Of a stretch of DNA of 64,000 nt, positions 55,901-63,081 are shown piece after piece; position 1 is the stretch's first letter, and each line of letters begins with the position of its first letter. The DNA comes from Gammaproteobacteria bacterium. GTDB lineage: Bacteria > Pseudomonadota > Gammaproteobacteria > Burkholderiales > Gallionellaceae. The notes beneath the pieces are model-generated. The model worked only from the letters and a program-made list of their open reading frames with translations. It had not been told where the DNA came from and made no database searches. Location: assembly GCA_018813765.1 (NCBI GenBank), contig JAHJBC010000006.1, positions 434,001-498,000 of the forward strand, in the 5' to 3' direction. Position numbers and translations under genes: made by a program.

Positions 55901-56288
55901 CAAGCGTTATCAGAACCGCGCCATCGAAACCGCGCAGGTGATCGAAGAACTGATCGGCATGGCCAAGAAGTTTCGCGAGGCGGCTAATCGTGGTGTTGCG
56001 CTGGGCTTGAATGATGATGAGGTGCGCTTTTATGATGCGCTGGCCGACAACGAATCTGCCGTGCGCGAACTATCCGATGAAACGCTGAAGAAGATCGCCC
56101 ATGAACTCACGGAGAGCCTGCGCCAGAACCTGACCGTGGATTGGTCTGCGCGGGAAAACGTGCGCGCCAAGTTGCGGCTGATGGTGAAGCGCATCCTGCG
56201 CAAATACAAATATCCGCCGGATCAACAGGAAGTGGCAATTGAGCTGGTGTTGCAACAGGCGCAGGCGCTGGGAGAGGCTTGGGCGTAA
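52956..56288 (+). CDS. hsdR: type I restriction-modification system, endonuclease subunit
   Basis: HsdR translocates and cleaves unmethylated DNA. The 1,110-residue product has a PD-ExK nuclease with [20 protein letters not shown] (about 181-200), a Walker A motif [11 protein letters not shown] (about 338-348), the DEAH box ([10 protein letters not shown], about 447-456), FTGTP and a helicase C-terminal motif with AIARVNR. Two in-frame REPIN insertions occur, at about residues 131-156 and 468-493; the second lies between the DEAH box and the FTGTP motif. Both keep the frame open, so the protein is probably still made; activity is uncertain. Confidence 0.9.
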   Translation: MTEDQLEQEALGWLTEVGYSTLYGPDIAVDGDAPERSDYRQVVLVERLRAAVERLNPAIPAAVREDAIKQVVDLGTPVLLSANKRLHQLLVGGVPVQYQKGNETRGDFVRLVDWESFSGHLTEGERGTSLNPLQLPLVRGRAEPAPPLTRGGWEGLGSNGLSGLNEFLAINQFSIKGAHHTRRPDIILFVNGLPLVLLELKNPADENADIWKAYDQIQTYKEQIPDVFQYNEVLVISDGSEARLGSLSSDAERFMQWRTIDGVMLDPLGQFNELETMIRGVLAPAYLLDYLRYFVLFEDDGALVKKVAGYHQFHAVRAAINQVVVASRPGGTHKGGVVWHTQGSGKSITMTCFAARVMQEVAMENPTIVVITDRNDLDGQLFGVFSLAQDLLREQPVQADTRQDLRAKLSNRPSGGIVFATIQKFMPGEDEDTFPVLSDRSNIVVIADEAHRTQYGFEAKLKTYKSPVGRVSDSVTRQPADEVSGYAALTRPTHSFAAEDAAGMMRYQVGYAQHLRDALPNATFVAFTGTPVSSEDRDTRAVFGEYIHVYDMQQAREDGATVAIYFESRLAKLSLKADELSQIDDEVDELAEDEEESQQAKLKSRWAALEKVVGAEPRIASVAADLVAHFEERSKAQTGKAMVVAMSREICVHLYNEIIKLRPAWHDADPEKGAIKIVMTGSASDKALLRPHIYSSQVKKRLEKRFKDPADPMRLVIVRDMWLTGFDAPCVHTLYVDKPMKGHNLMQAIARVNRVFKDKQGGLVVDYIGIANELRSALKEYTNSNGRGRPTVDAAEAYAVLEEKLDILRGLLHGYDYSDYLTASHKRLAGAANHVLGEKDGKKRFADTALAMSKAFTLCCTLDEAKAVREEVAFYQAVKVILTKRDISQQKKTNEERELAIRQIIGSAVVSEEVVDIFDAVGLEKPNIGILDDAFLAEVRNLPEKNLAVELLERLLQGEIKTRFAGNIVQDKKFSDLLSDVIKRYQNRAIETAQVIEELIGMAKKFREAANRGVALGLNDDEVRFYDALADNESAVRELSDETLKKIAHELTESLRQNLTVDWSARENVRAKLRLMVKRILRKYKYPPDQQEVAIELVLQQAQALGEAWA
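53346..53422. repeat. 77-bp REPIN inside hsdR (copy 1)
   Basis: Two inverted arms, AACCCCCTCCAACTCCCCCT (53346 onward) and its near-complement ending at 53422, carry CTCCCCCT-TGTC-AGGGGGAG-type hairpins. The unit is translated as [20 protein letters not shown] and onward. The element differs in sequence from the hsdM REPs and from the second hsdR element. Confidence 0.88.
54357..54433. repeat. 77-bp REPIN inside hsdR (copy 2), GTAG-headed
   Basis: The element begins GTAGGTCGGGTTAGCG and ends with the inverse, CTAACCCGACCTAC. Each arm has a GTCGGGTTA/TAACCCGAC stem. The 5' GTAG tetranucleotide is the known recognition head of RAYT-associated REPs. It is read in frame through the helicase region of hsdR. 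Confidence 0.9.
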
Positions 56289-56745
56289 CAGTCACCGCTT
56301 TCTGGAATTTGCCAGGGCAGCTTTGGTTGAAAGCGGCTGCTGGTAGCCAATCTTTCTGTTGGCTGCTTCGGACGAAAATCGGACAACCCCTGTCGAATGC
56401 AGCCATGGTTATTACCGCTGATGTGCTGCCCAATCATGGCTGTCGCTAATCCTTCATGATCTGCGGGCCAGTTTGTTTTTGTGTGGGCTGGAGTAACCGA
56501 CTCTTGCGCGTCGGCCAAACCGGCTAACCGCACGAATGTTATTGACCTTCTGCCGCCGCTGACGCAAGCCACTGTTTGATAGCGGGAACATGCAGATCGC
56601 TGCCGCAAGACTGAGAAATTCGATCAAGTTTTTCATAACCCCTAAGGGGTATGGAGGAATACCCGTGCAGGTGATGGACGCTATGTTGCATGTGATATCA
56701 AATCCGCTACTAATCTGATTCTATTAGCTATATTAGGAGATGTTA
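56289..56745. other. intergenic region between hsdR and soxY
   Basis: No convincing gene was found in this about 450-bp stretch. Small open frames on the minus strand lack family-like sequence. The last 110 bp contain the candidate operator described separately, and TTAGGAG precedes soxY. Confidence 0.5.
56638..56650. promoter_or_regulatory. perfect 13-bp palindrome upstream of soxY
   Basis: ACCCCTAAGGGGT is perfectly symmetric about its central A and is flanked by ATA on the left and AT on the right. It lies 96 bp upstream of the soxY start. Related ACCC-N4-GGG sites occur upstream of sqr, the NarX-like kinase and the sat/soeA promoters. Confidence 0.45.
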
Positions 56746-57228
56746 ATGCAGTTGCAGGGTCGAAACGCGGTAGATATCGGTCGTCGCCATGCCCTCAAAA
56801 CGGGTGGGGGCTTGGGTCTTGTGGGTGTTCTGGCTGTACTGGGGCTGTTGCCGAAGTCGGCCTGGGCTGGAGTGGACCGCAAGGTTTTCGAAGCAACCTC
56901 GCTGAAAGACGCTTTCAAAGCGATGGGCGGCTTGGCTCCTGCCGACAGCAGCCAGATACTGCTTGACGTGCCTGGAGCCGCCGAGAACGGCGCCATGGTG
57001 ACCGTTACCGTGGAAAGCAAATTGCCCCGTACCGAGCAGATATCCATTCTGGTCGACAAGAATCCAACTGCACTTGCCGAGAACTTCACGATACCGGAGG
57101 GGACGGAACCCTTCATTACCACCCGCATCAAGATGGCCCAGACCGCAACCGTGGTCGTGCTGGTCAAGGCGGACGGCAAATTCTACAAAGTCGGCAAGGA
57201 AGTCAAAGTCACGGCGGGGGGATGCTGA
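56746..57228 (+). CDS. soxY: SoxY, sulfur-carrier subunit of SoxYZ
   Basis: SoxY carries thiosulfate-derived sulfane sulfur on a C-terminal cysteine in the periplasm. The 160-residue precursor has a Tat-type signal (GRRHALKTGGG, Arg13-Arg14, then a hydrophobic run, likely cut after AWA near 41). The C-terminus ends TAGGC, so the protein stops immediately after the carrier Cys; canonical SoxY ends GGCGG. The start was chosen at the second ATG, seven bases after TAGGAG. The stop overlaps the soxZ start. Confidence 0.92.
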   Translation: MQLQGRNAVDIGRRHALKTGGGLGLVGVLAVLGLLPKSAWAGVDRKVFEATSLKDAFKAMGGLAPADSSQILLDVPGAAENGAMVTVTVESKLPRTEQISILVDKNPTALAENFTIPEGTEPFITTRIKMAQTATVVVLVKADGKFYKVGKEVKVTAGGC

Positions 57229-57539
57229 TGTCGAGTCCAACCAAGATGCGCGCCTCCGTTACCAATGGCGTGACCGAAGTGCGTGCGCTGATGCAGCACG
57301 AGATGGAGACCGGCCGCCGCAAGGATGAAACCGGCAAACTCGTGCCGGCCTGGTACATCACCGATTTCAATGTGCTGCATAACGGCAGGACAGTGCTGGA
57401 AGGCCAGTTCGGCACTTCCGTTTCCAAGAATCCATTTCTGGTGTTCCGCTTCAAGGGCGGCAAGGCCGGAGACAAGCTGTCGCTCTCGTGGACGGATAAC
57501 CGCGGCGAGAAGCGTACCGACGAGGCGGAGATAAGTTGA
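57228..57539 (+). CDS. soxZ: SoxZ, partner of SoxY
   Basis: The 103-residue SoxZ has an immunoglobulin-like beta sandwich with RASVTNGVTEVRALMQHEME and the family's WYITDFNVLHNGRTVLEGQF (about 42-61) plus a final NRGEKRTDEAEIS strand. SoxZ has no signal peptide and is co-exported with SoxY. Either of two ATGs could start it; the second overlaps the soxY stop. No soxAX or soxB occurs in the window. Confidence 0.93.
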   Translation: MSSPTKMRASVTNGVTEVRALMQHEMETGRRKDETGKLVPAWYITDFNVLHNGRTVLEGQFGTSVSKNPFLVFRFKGGKAGDKLSLSWTDNRGEKRTDEAEIS

Positions 57540-57631
57540 TGATGAAATGAGTATGGGCCTGTCCGAATCGCCAACGGACGGGTGGTTGTTGTAATTGAAC
57601 AAATAAAAAAATATTAGAGGAAAGGGAAAAG

Positions 57632-58270
57632 ATGGGAGAAGAATCTCAGAAGCAGCAGCACGCCCCTAAAGAAGGGATCTGGACGAGAATGAGGAGACCG
57701 CCGAAATGCTCTTTCCTGTATCTCCTGGTCGTTGGTGTTGCATTGGGCATCGTCCTGTGGGGCGGACTCAACATGGGCATGGAGTGGACCAACCGTTCCG
57801 AGTTCTGCACCTCTTGTCATGAAATGACCATCCCCTACGAAGAGCTCAAAAAGACCGTGCACTACAAGAACCGTAGCGGCACAACCGTCAACTGCGCCGA
57901 CTGCCATGTGGCCAGCAGCAAGACCCCCGTCGATTACATGTACAAGTCGCTGCAGAAACTGCTGGCGGCGCGCGACATCGTCGGCCATATCACCGGGGTG
58001 GTGGATACACCGGAGAAATTCGAGGAGCACCGGCTGACCATGGCCAAGCGGGTGTGGGCGCGGATGGAGAGTCGTGATTCCAAGGAATGCCGCAACTGCC
58101 ACAACTTCGCCACCATGGATCCGGACAAGCAGAAAGCGCGTTCGCAGATCAAGCACGAGGAAGCGCAGGAAGACAAGATCACCTGCATCGAGTGCCACAA
58201 GGGTATCGCGCACAAGCCGGTCCATACCCAGCTGGAACAAAAGGAAGATGAAGCACCGGCCGCAATCTGA
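57632..58270 (+). CDS. NapC/NirT-type tetrahaem cytochrome c
   Basis: The 212-residue protein has one N-terminal membrane anchor (about 27-48) and four CxxCH motifs (near residues 59, 90, 150 and 190). NapC/NirT proteins accept electrons from, or donate them to, quinones at the periplasmic face. The gene stands 92 bp after soxZ and 60 bp before a second cytochrome gene. In a sulfur-oxidation cluster it could be the electron exit to the quinone pool, or the entry for a reductase. Confidence 0.9.
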   Translation: MGEESQKQQHAPKEGIWTRMRRPPKCSFLYLLVVGVALGIVLWGGLNMGMEWTNRSEFCTSCHEMTIPYEELKKTVHYKNRSGTTVNCADCHVASSKTPVDYMYKSLQKLLAARDIVGHITGVVDTPEKFEEHRLTMAKRVWARMESRDSKECRNCHNFATMDPDKQKARSQIKHEEAQEDKITCIECHKGIAHKPVHTQLEQKEDEAPAAI

Positions 58271-58330
58271 AGCTGCATGGCGGGGCGGCTGCCATGCAGC
58301 CCCGCAGTCATTACAACGTACCCGGAGTCA

Positions 58331-59341
58331 ATGAAGATGAAAAAAATCGCTGTTACCCTGATGAGCGTCCTGATCGCCGGTCCCGTGCTGGCGGCCCCCG
58401 ACTGGAGCAAGGTGCCTGCCGTCAAAGTGCCGCTGTTCTATCCCGGCCAGTCCGGCCTGGAATGGGTGCTGATCAAGAAGGACCATTCCGCTGCCAACCA
58501 GATCCTGGAAAAGAAGCGCGCCTGCGTGAAATGCCACGACACCGATGCGGTGGAGATCGGCGACAAGATCGCGGCCGGCAAGCCGGTCGGCAACGAGCGC
58601 CAGCCGCTGGACAACGCCGTGCCCAAGGGCAAGGCCGGTTCCATTCCGGTCTCGGTGCAGGCCGCGCATGACGGCAGCAAGATCTACCTGCGTTTCGAGT
58701 GGGATACGCCCAAGGCCGGCGGCGGCAAGAAGATGGATCCCAAGAACGACACCAAGCTGACCGTGATGTTCGATGACAACAAGGTCGAATATGCCGACCG
58801 CGGCGGTTGCTGGGCGACCTGCCACCAGGACTTGCGCGGCATGTCGGATGCGAACGATGCGGGCGCCAAGGGGCACGCCAAGGCCAAGGCGCTTGGCTGG
58901 GGCGAGGGCGCGACCAAGTACATCAAGGAGTCGCGCACCGGGCTCAGCGTGACCGGCAATACCCGCGGCGGCTGGGACAAGCTGAGATCGGACGCCGAGA
59001 TCGAGGCGGCGCTGAAGGAAGGCAAATTCATGGACCTGATGCAGTTCCGCAGCAAGGAGAAGGCCGTTGACGGTTACGTGCTGGAAGCGCGCCACATGGA
59101 TGGGGGCAAGGCGCTGGTCAAGGCCGAAGGTAAGAAGGGCGGCAAGCACTGGACCGTGACCTTCGTACGCGACCTGAAGGGCACCGCCCCCGGCGACCAC
59201 TCCATCGAGGCGGGCAAGCTCTACAACTTCGGCTTCGCCATCCACGACGACAACGCCGACGGCCGCTTCCATCATGTGTCGCTGGGCTACACCCTTGGTC
59301 TGGACAACGACAAGGCAGATTTCAACGCAGTAAAGCAGTAA
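58331..59341 (+). CDS. EbdC-like haem-binding cytochrome domain protein with one CxxCH and one CX3CH
   Basis: The 336-residue precursor has a signal peptide (cut near VLAAP, about 20-23). It carries a CVKCH haem motif near residue 65 and a CWATCH (CX3CH) site near 158. The fold resembles the gamma subunit of ethylbenzene/DMSO dehydrogenase-like enzymes (cytochrome c-552-like domain), with beta-rich segments such as KIYLRFEWDTPKA. It should be periplasmic. The CX3CH site may bind a second haem or another ligand. It lies between the tetrahaem and the fcc genes, so electron relay is likely. Confidence 0.8.
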   Translation: MKMKKIAVTLMSVLIAGPVLAAPDWSKVPAVKVPLFYPGQSGLEWVLIKKDHSAANQILEKKRACVKCHDTDAVEIGDKIAAGKPVGNERQPLDNAVPKGKAGSIPVSVQAAHDGSKIYLRFEWDTPKAGGGKKMDPKNDTKLTVMFDDNKVEYADRGGCWATCHQDLRGMSDANDAGAKGHAKAKALGWGEGATKYIKESRTGLSVTGNTRGGWDKLRSDAEIEAALKEGKFMDLMQFRSKEKAVDGYVLEARHMDGGKALVKAEGKKGGKHWTVTFVRDLKGTAPGDHSIEAGKLYNFGFAIHDDNADGRFHHVSLGYTLGLDNDKADFNAVKQ

Positions 59342-59433
59342 GGCAACACAATAAAAAGCAGCAAAGCAGCACAGCAGGGGGAGTAAACACACCCGATTCG
59401 GGGAAGCGTTTTTCACACAGAGAGGAGCAAAAC

Positions 59434-60012
59434 ATGAAAATGAAATGGAGTGGATTGGCTTTGGCACTCGGTGCCTTGGTCTTTTCGGCAGCGGCGAATG
59501 CGGCACCGCCCAGTGCGGCGATGCTGTCCAACGCTTGTGGCGGTTGCCACGGCACCCACGGTGCCAGTGCCGGACCGAGCATGCCCAGCCTGGCAGGTCA
59601 GTCCAAGGTGTTTTTCATCGATGCCATGAAGAAGTTCCGCAGCGGTGATCGTCCCGGTACGGTGATGAGCCGTCTGGCCAAGGGTTACACCGACGAGCAG
59701 ATCGTGGCGATGGCCGATTTCTTTGCCAAGCAGAAGCCGCAGGCTCAGGACACCGCAGTCAATCCTGCGTTGGTCGCCAAGGGCAAGACTGTCTACGACA
59801 ACGCCTGCAAGCGCTGCCACCTGGAGAACGGCAAGGAGTTTGAGGAAGACACGCCAATCGTTGCAGGACAGTGGCTCACCTATCTGCAGATCCAGATGAA
59901 CGAGTTCCAGAGCGGTGCACGCAAGATGTCGGAGAAGAAGGCGGAGAAGGTGAAGCCGCTGACCGCAGCCGACTGGGAAGCCGTGGCGCATTTCTATGCC
60001 AGCCAGAAATAA
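59434..60012 (+). CDS. fccA: dihaem c4-like cytochrome, likely FccA
   Basis: The 192-residue precursor has a signal peptide (about 1-23, cut after ANA) and two CxxCH sites, CGGCH (about 35-39) and CKRCH (about 125-129), each followed by a Met-containing c4-type fold. The size and the position directly before fccB match the dihaem subunit of flavocytochrome c sulfide dehydrogenase. It delivers electrons from FccB to small cytochromes or oxidases. Without structural confirmation it could also be a general c4 cytochrome. Confidence 0.82.
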   Translation: MKMKWSGLALALGALVFSAAANAAPPSAAMLSNACGGCHGTHGASAGPSMPSLAGQSKVFFIDAMKKFRSGDRPGTVMSRLAKGYTDEQIVAMADFFAKQKPQAQDTAVNPALVAKGKTVYDNACKRCHLENGKEFEEDTPIVAGQWLTYLQIQMNEFQSGARKMSEKKAEKVKPLTAADWEAVAHFYASQK

Positions 60013-60028
60013 CAGGGAGAACGACAAC

Positions 60029-61297
60029 ATGACTATGGAACGCAGAAATTTCCTGAAGCTGCTCGGCGCTGGCGCCAGTGCAGCAACACTGGGCCTGGCC
60101 GGATGTGCCTCGGGACCGAAATACACCGGCGGACGCAAAGTGGTGGTGATCGGCGGCGGTTACGGCGGCACCATCGCGGCCAAGTACATCCGCATGATGG
60201 ATGCCACCATCGAGGTGACCCTGATCGAGCGCAACGACCATTTCGTTTCCTGCCCGTTCAGCAACCTCTACCTCGGCGGCATCCTGCCCGATCTGTCCTC
60301 GCTGACCATCAAGTACGACAAGCTGGCGGCCAACCACGGCATCAAGGTGGTGCAGGCTGAAGTCACCGGCATCGACGCGGCGGCCCACAGCGTGACGACC
60401 AGTGCCGGTGTGTTCAAGTACGACAGCCTCGTGGTCTCTCCCGGTGTCGAGTTCCGCACCGACGAGATCAAGGGTTATGACCACGACGTCATGCCGCACG
60501 CATGGAAGGCCGGTCCGCAGACCGTGCTGTTGCGCAAGCAGCTCGAAGCGATGAAGCCCGGTGGCACCGTGGTGCTGTCGATCCCGCTGGCACCGTTCCG
60601 CTGCCCGCCCGGACCGTACGAGCGCACCAGCATGATCGCCATGTACCTGAAGGAGCACAAACCCGGTTCGAAGATCATCGTGCTGGATGCCAATCCGGAC
60701 ATCGTCTCGAAGAAGGGCCTGTTCCTGAAAGGCTGGAAGAAGCACTACGAGGGCATCATCGACTACCGTCCCGCCAAGAAGGTCACGGAAGTGGACAACA
60801 AGAAGATGACCGTGCTGATCGAGGGCATCGAAGAGGTCAAGGGCGACGTGATCAACGTCATCCCGCCGCAGAAGGCAGGGCATATCGCCCATGTGGCCGG
60901 CCTGGTCGGTCCCGACGGCAAGTGGTGCCCGGTCAACCCGATGACGTTCGAATCCACCCTGAAGAAGGACATCCATGTCATCGGCGATTCGTCCATCGCC
61001 GGCGCCATGCCCAAGTCCGGCTACTCGGCCAACTCGGAAGCCAAGGTCTGCGCCACCAACATCGTGGCCAGGATGAACAGCCGCGAGCTCACCGAGATGT
61101 CGGGCGTCAACACCTGCTACAGCTTCCTGTCGGCCAAGGAAGCGGTCAGCGTGACCGGCGTGTATCAGGTGGACAAGGAGAAGCATGCCATCGTCGCGGT
61201 GAAGGGTTCGGTCGGCGTCTCGCCCGACCTGTCCGAGCTGGAAGCGGTGTATGCGCAAAGCTGGGTCAAGAACATCCTCACCGAGATGTCGACCTGA
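60029..61297 (+). CDS. fccB: FccB/SoxF-like flavocytochrome c sulfide dehydrogenase flavoprotein
   Basis: FccB oxidises sulfide in the periplasm through FAD and a redox disulfide. The 422-residue protein has a Tat signal (RRNFLKLL, residues 5-12) followed by LAGC, a lipobox-like site at Cys26, suggesting a membrane-tethered form. FAD-binding VVVIGGGYGGTIAA lies at about 38-51. Cys192 (RCPPGPYER) and Cys363 (NTCYSF) are placed like the redox disulfide of the Allochromatium enzyme. A perfect terminator follows, so this ends the soxYZ-fccAB transcript or sub-transcript. Confidence 0.9.
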   Translation: MTMERRNFLKLLGAGASAATLGLAGCASGPKYTGGRKVVVIGGGYGGTIAAKYIRMMDATIEVTLIERNDHFVSCPFSNLYLGGILPDLSSLTIKYDKLAANHGIKVVQAEVTGIDAAAHSVTTSAGVFKYDSLVVSPGVEFRTDEIKGYDHDVMPHAWKAGPQTVLLRKQLEAMKPGGTVVLSIPLAPFRCPPGPYERTSMIAMYLKEHKPGSKIIVLDANPDIVSKKGLFLKGWKKHYEGIIDYRPAKKVTEVDNKKMTVLIEGIEEVKGDVINVIPPQKAGHIAHVAGLVGPDGKWCPVNPMTFESTLKKDIHVIGDSSIAGAMPKSGYSANSEAKVCATNIVARMNSRELTEMSGVNTCYSFLSAKEAVSVTGVYQVDKEKHAIVAVKGSVGVSPDLSELEAVYAQSWVKNILTEMST

Positions 61298-61317
61298 TAG
61301 CGGTACAAGCAAGGCAG

Positions 61318-61353
61318 AACCCTGCCTGGCAATTTGCCAGGCAGGGTTTTTTA
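61318..61353 (+). terminator. stem-loop terminator after fccB
   Basis: A perfect 12-bp stem CCCTGCCTGGCA with TGCCAGGCAGGG, a short loop and a T6 run follow the fccB stop by 20 bp. Confidence 0.93.
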
Positions 61354-61429
61354 ACTATGGGACATATCGTTCCTGCATAGCTGAACAATAAATACACGCG
61401 GGAACCGCGATTACCGGGAGAAACCATCC

Positions 61430-62527
61430 ATGGAAGCATCAACACTGACCACCACCATCGTCTGGGCCGGATTCGGTCTGGGCGTCGTGTTCGGCTACAT
61501 CGCTAACCGCACCAATTTCTGCACGATGGGCGCCATCTCCGACGTCGTGAACATGGAACACTGGGGGCGCATGCGCGCATGGCTGCTCGCCATCGCCGTG
61601 GCCATGATCGGCGTCAACCTGCTGGGATATAACGGCGCCGTCAGTTTCTCTGACACGCTTTATGCAAGCAAAAACTTCTACTGGCTGGGCTTCCTCGTGG
61701 GCGGGCTGTGCTTCGGCGTCGGCATGACGCTGGCCGGCGGCTGCGCCAACAAGAACCTGGTCCGTCTCGGCGGCGGCAACATCCGCTCGCTCGTCGTGCT
61801 GTTCTTCATGGGCTTCGCCGCCATCGTCACCATGAAAGGCGTGCTGGGCACTTTCCGCATCAGCGTGCTGCAATCTTCGCCGGTGACCGTGCATTTCGAA
61901 AACGGACAACTCATGCCCGCGCTGTTCGCGGGAGCCGAGGGTGCCCATTCCCTGCAACTCATCCTCACCGGGGTGCTGGCGCTGGCGATACTGGCCTTCG
62001 TCTACAAGGATGCGAAGTTCCGCAAGAGTCTGGACAACAACCTGGCCGGCATCGTCGTCGGCCTCATCGTGGTGGCGGGCTGGTATGTCACCGGCCACAT
62101 GGGTTTCGCCGAGAATCCCGAAACGCTGGAGATGACCTATTTCGGCACCAACTCCAACCGGCCCGAATCGATGTCGTTCGTGGCGCCGACTGCCTATACC
62201 CTGGAATACCTGGCCTACTCGACCGATGTCTCGCGCGTGATCACCTTCGGCATTGCAACTGTGCTCGGCATCGCGCTGGGTTCGTTCGTGCATGCATGGT
62301 TCTCGAAGTCGTTCCGCCTTGAATCCTTCGCTTCCGTGCAGGATCTGGGCAATCACATCGTGGGCGCGATCCTGATGGGTTTCGGCGCGGTCTGTGCGGC
62401 GGGCTGCACCATCGGTCAGGGCATCACCGGTGTCTCCACACTTTCACTGGGTTCGCTGCTGGCCCTGCTGTCCATCATCGCGGGCTCCGCTATCACGATG
62501 AAGATCCAGTTGGCGATGATGGAATGA
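61430..62527 (+). CDS. YeeE/YedE-family (TsuA-like) sulfur-compound transporter
   Basis: The 365-residue integral membrane protein has about nine membrane helices and two conserved Cys-containing family motifs: GGCANKNLVRLGGGNIRSL (about 103-121) and AAGCTIGQGITGVSTLSLGS (about 323-342). TsuA-type proteins take up thiosulfate through a chain of cysteines, and other members move sulfur atoms to sulfur-carrier proteins. It starts 133 bp after the fcc terminator in its own transcript and may feed sulfane sulfur between periplasm and cytoplasm. Confidence 0.88.
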   Translation: MEASTLTTTIVWAGFGLGVVFGYIANRTNFCTMGAISDVVNMEHWGRMRAWLLAIAVAMIGVNLLGYNGAVSFSDTLYASKNFYWLGFLVGGLCFGVGMTLAGGCANKNLVRLGGGNIRSLVVLFFMGFAAIVTMKGVLGTFRISVLQSSPVTVHFENGQLMPALFAGAEGAHSLQLILTGVLALAILAFVYKDAKFRKSLDNNLAGIVVGLIVVAGWYVTGHMGFAENPETLEMTYFGTNSNRPESMSFVAPTAYTLEYLAYSTDVSRVITFGIATVLGIALGSFVHAWFSKSFRLESFASVQDLGNHIVGAILMGFGAVCAAGCTIGQGITGVSTLSLGSLLALLSIIAGSAITMKIQLAMME

Positions 62528-62606
62528 TCGAGGTGGGAGGTCCGGTGCTTCGGATCGGATGTTAGTCCGACTGAGCGGCAAAATTATTGTCTGAAGGTTG
62601 GTTGTG

Positions 62607-62643
62607 AAAATGGCTGATGAACGGAATTCTTCAGCCATTTTTT
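62607..62643 (+). terminator. stem-loop terminator after the YeeE/YedE-like gene
   Basis: The stem AAAATGGCTGA pairs with TCAGCCATTTT around a 13-base loop, followed by two further T residues in a T-rich run. Confidence 0.88.
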
Positions 62644-62645
62644 AG

Positions 62646-62714
62646 GGGCTTAGAGGGCTTAGGGTCAGTAGAGGGCTTAGGGTCAGAGGGGCTTAGTAGA
62701 GGGCTTAGGGTCAG
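62646..62714 (+). repeat. degenerate GGGCTTAGGGTCAG tandem repeat
   Basis: Three AGAGGGCTTAGGGTCAG-like units and shorter pieces of the same lie between the terminator and the truncated RAYT copy. They probably arose by serial duplication of the transposase upstream end. Confidence 0.75.
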
Positions 62715-63028
62715 GTCTTGCCTTTTGCCTTAATCAAAACCCCTCCTCCTGTGATACCTTTCATCCATGTCCAGGCCACTGCGAATCGAATTTGCCGGAG
62801 CGCTCTACCACGTCACCTCGCGCGGTGACGGGCAGGAAGATATTTATCTGGATGACGCTGATCGGGCACTATTCCTTGAAGTACTCGAGGAAGTTGGCGA
62901 ACGGTTCAACTGGACACCCCATGCCTACTGCCTGATGAGCAACCACTACCACCTGCTGCTGGAAACGCCCGACGGCAACCTCGCCAAAGGCATGCATTAG
63001 ATTTTGGGGTCATTAGATTTTGGGGTCA
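62708..63028 (+). repeat. 288-bp direct duplication of the RAYT 5' end and its leader
   Basis: Bases 62708-62995 align with 63023-63310 at an offset of 315 bp with few differences. Between them, ATTAGATTTTGGGGTC occurs twice in tandem (62996-63027). Confidence 0.9.
62767..63000 (+). pseudogene. truncated RAYT copy, N-terminal 77 codons only
   Basis: The 5' part is nearly identical to the intact RAYT at 63082-63933 (MSRPLRIEFAGALYHVTSRG) and includes the HYH motif, but after KGMH it runs into TAG. The break lies exactly where a 16-bp direct repeat (ATTAGATTTTGGGGTC) begins. It lacks the catalytic Tyr region and should be inactive. Confidence 0.88.
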
Positions 63029-63081
63029 GGTCTTGCCTTTTGCCTTGATCAAAACCCCTCTTCCTGTGATACCTTTCGTCC

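Noticed and set aside
56454-56636. minus-strand 60-codon frame with a hydrophobic start
   Set aside because: The later part is basic and unlike any domain; it overlaps the candidate soxY operator.
62646-63028. insertion sequence with conventional terminal inverted repeats
   Set aside because: The encoded enzyme is a RAYT, and the flanking repeats are direct and degenerate, with no target duplication visible.
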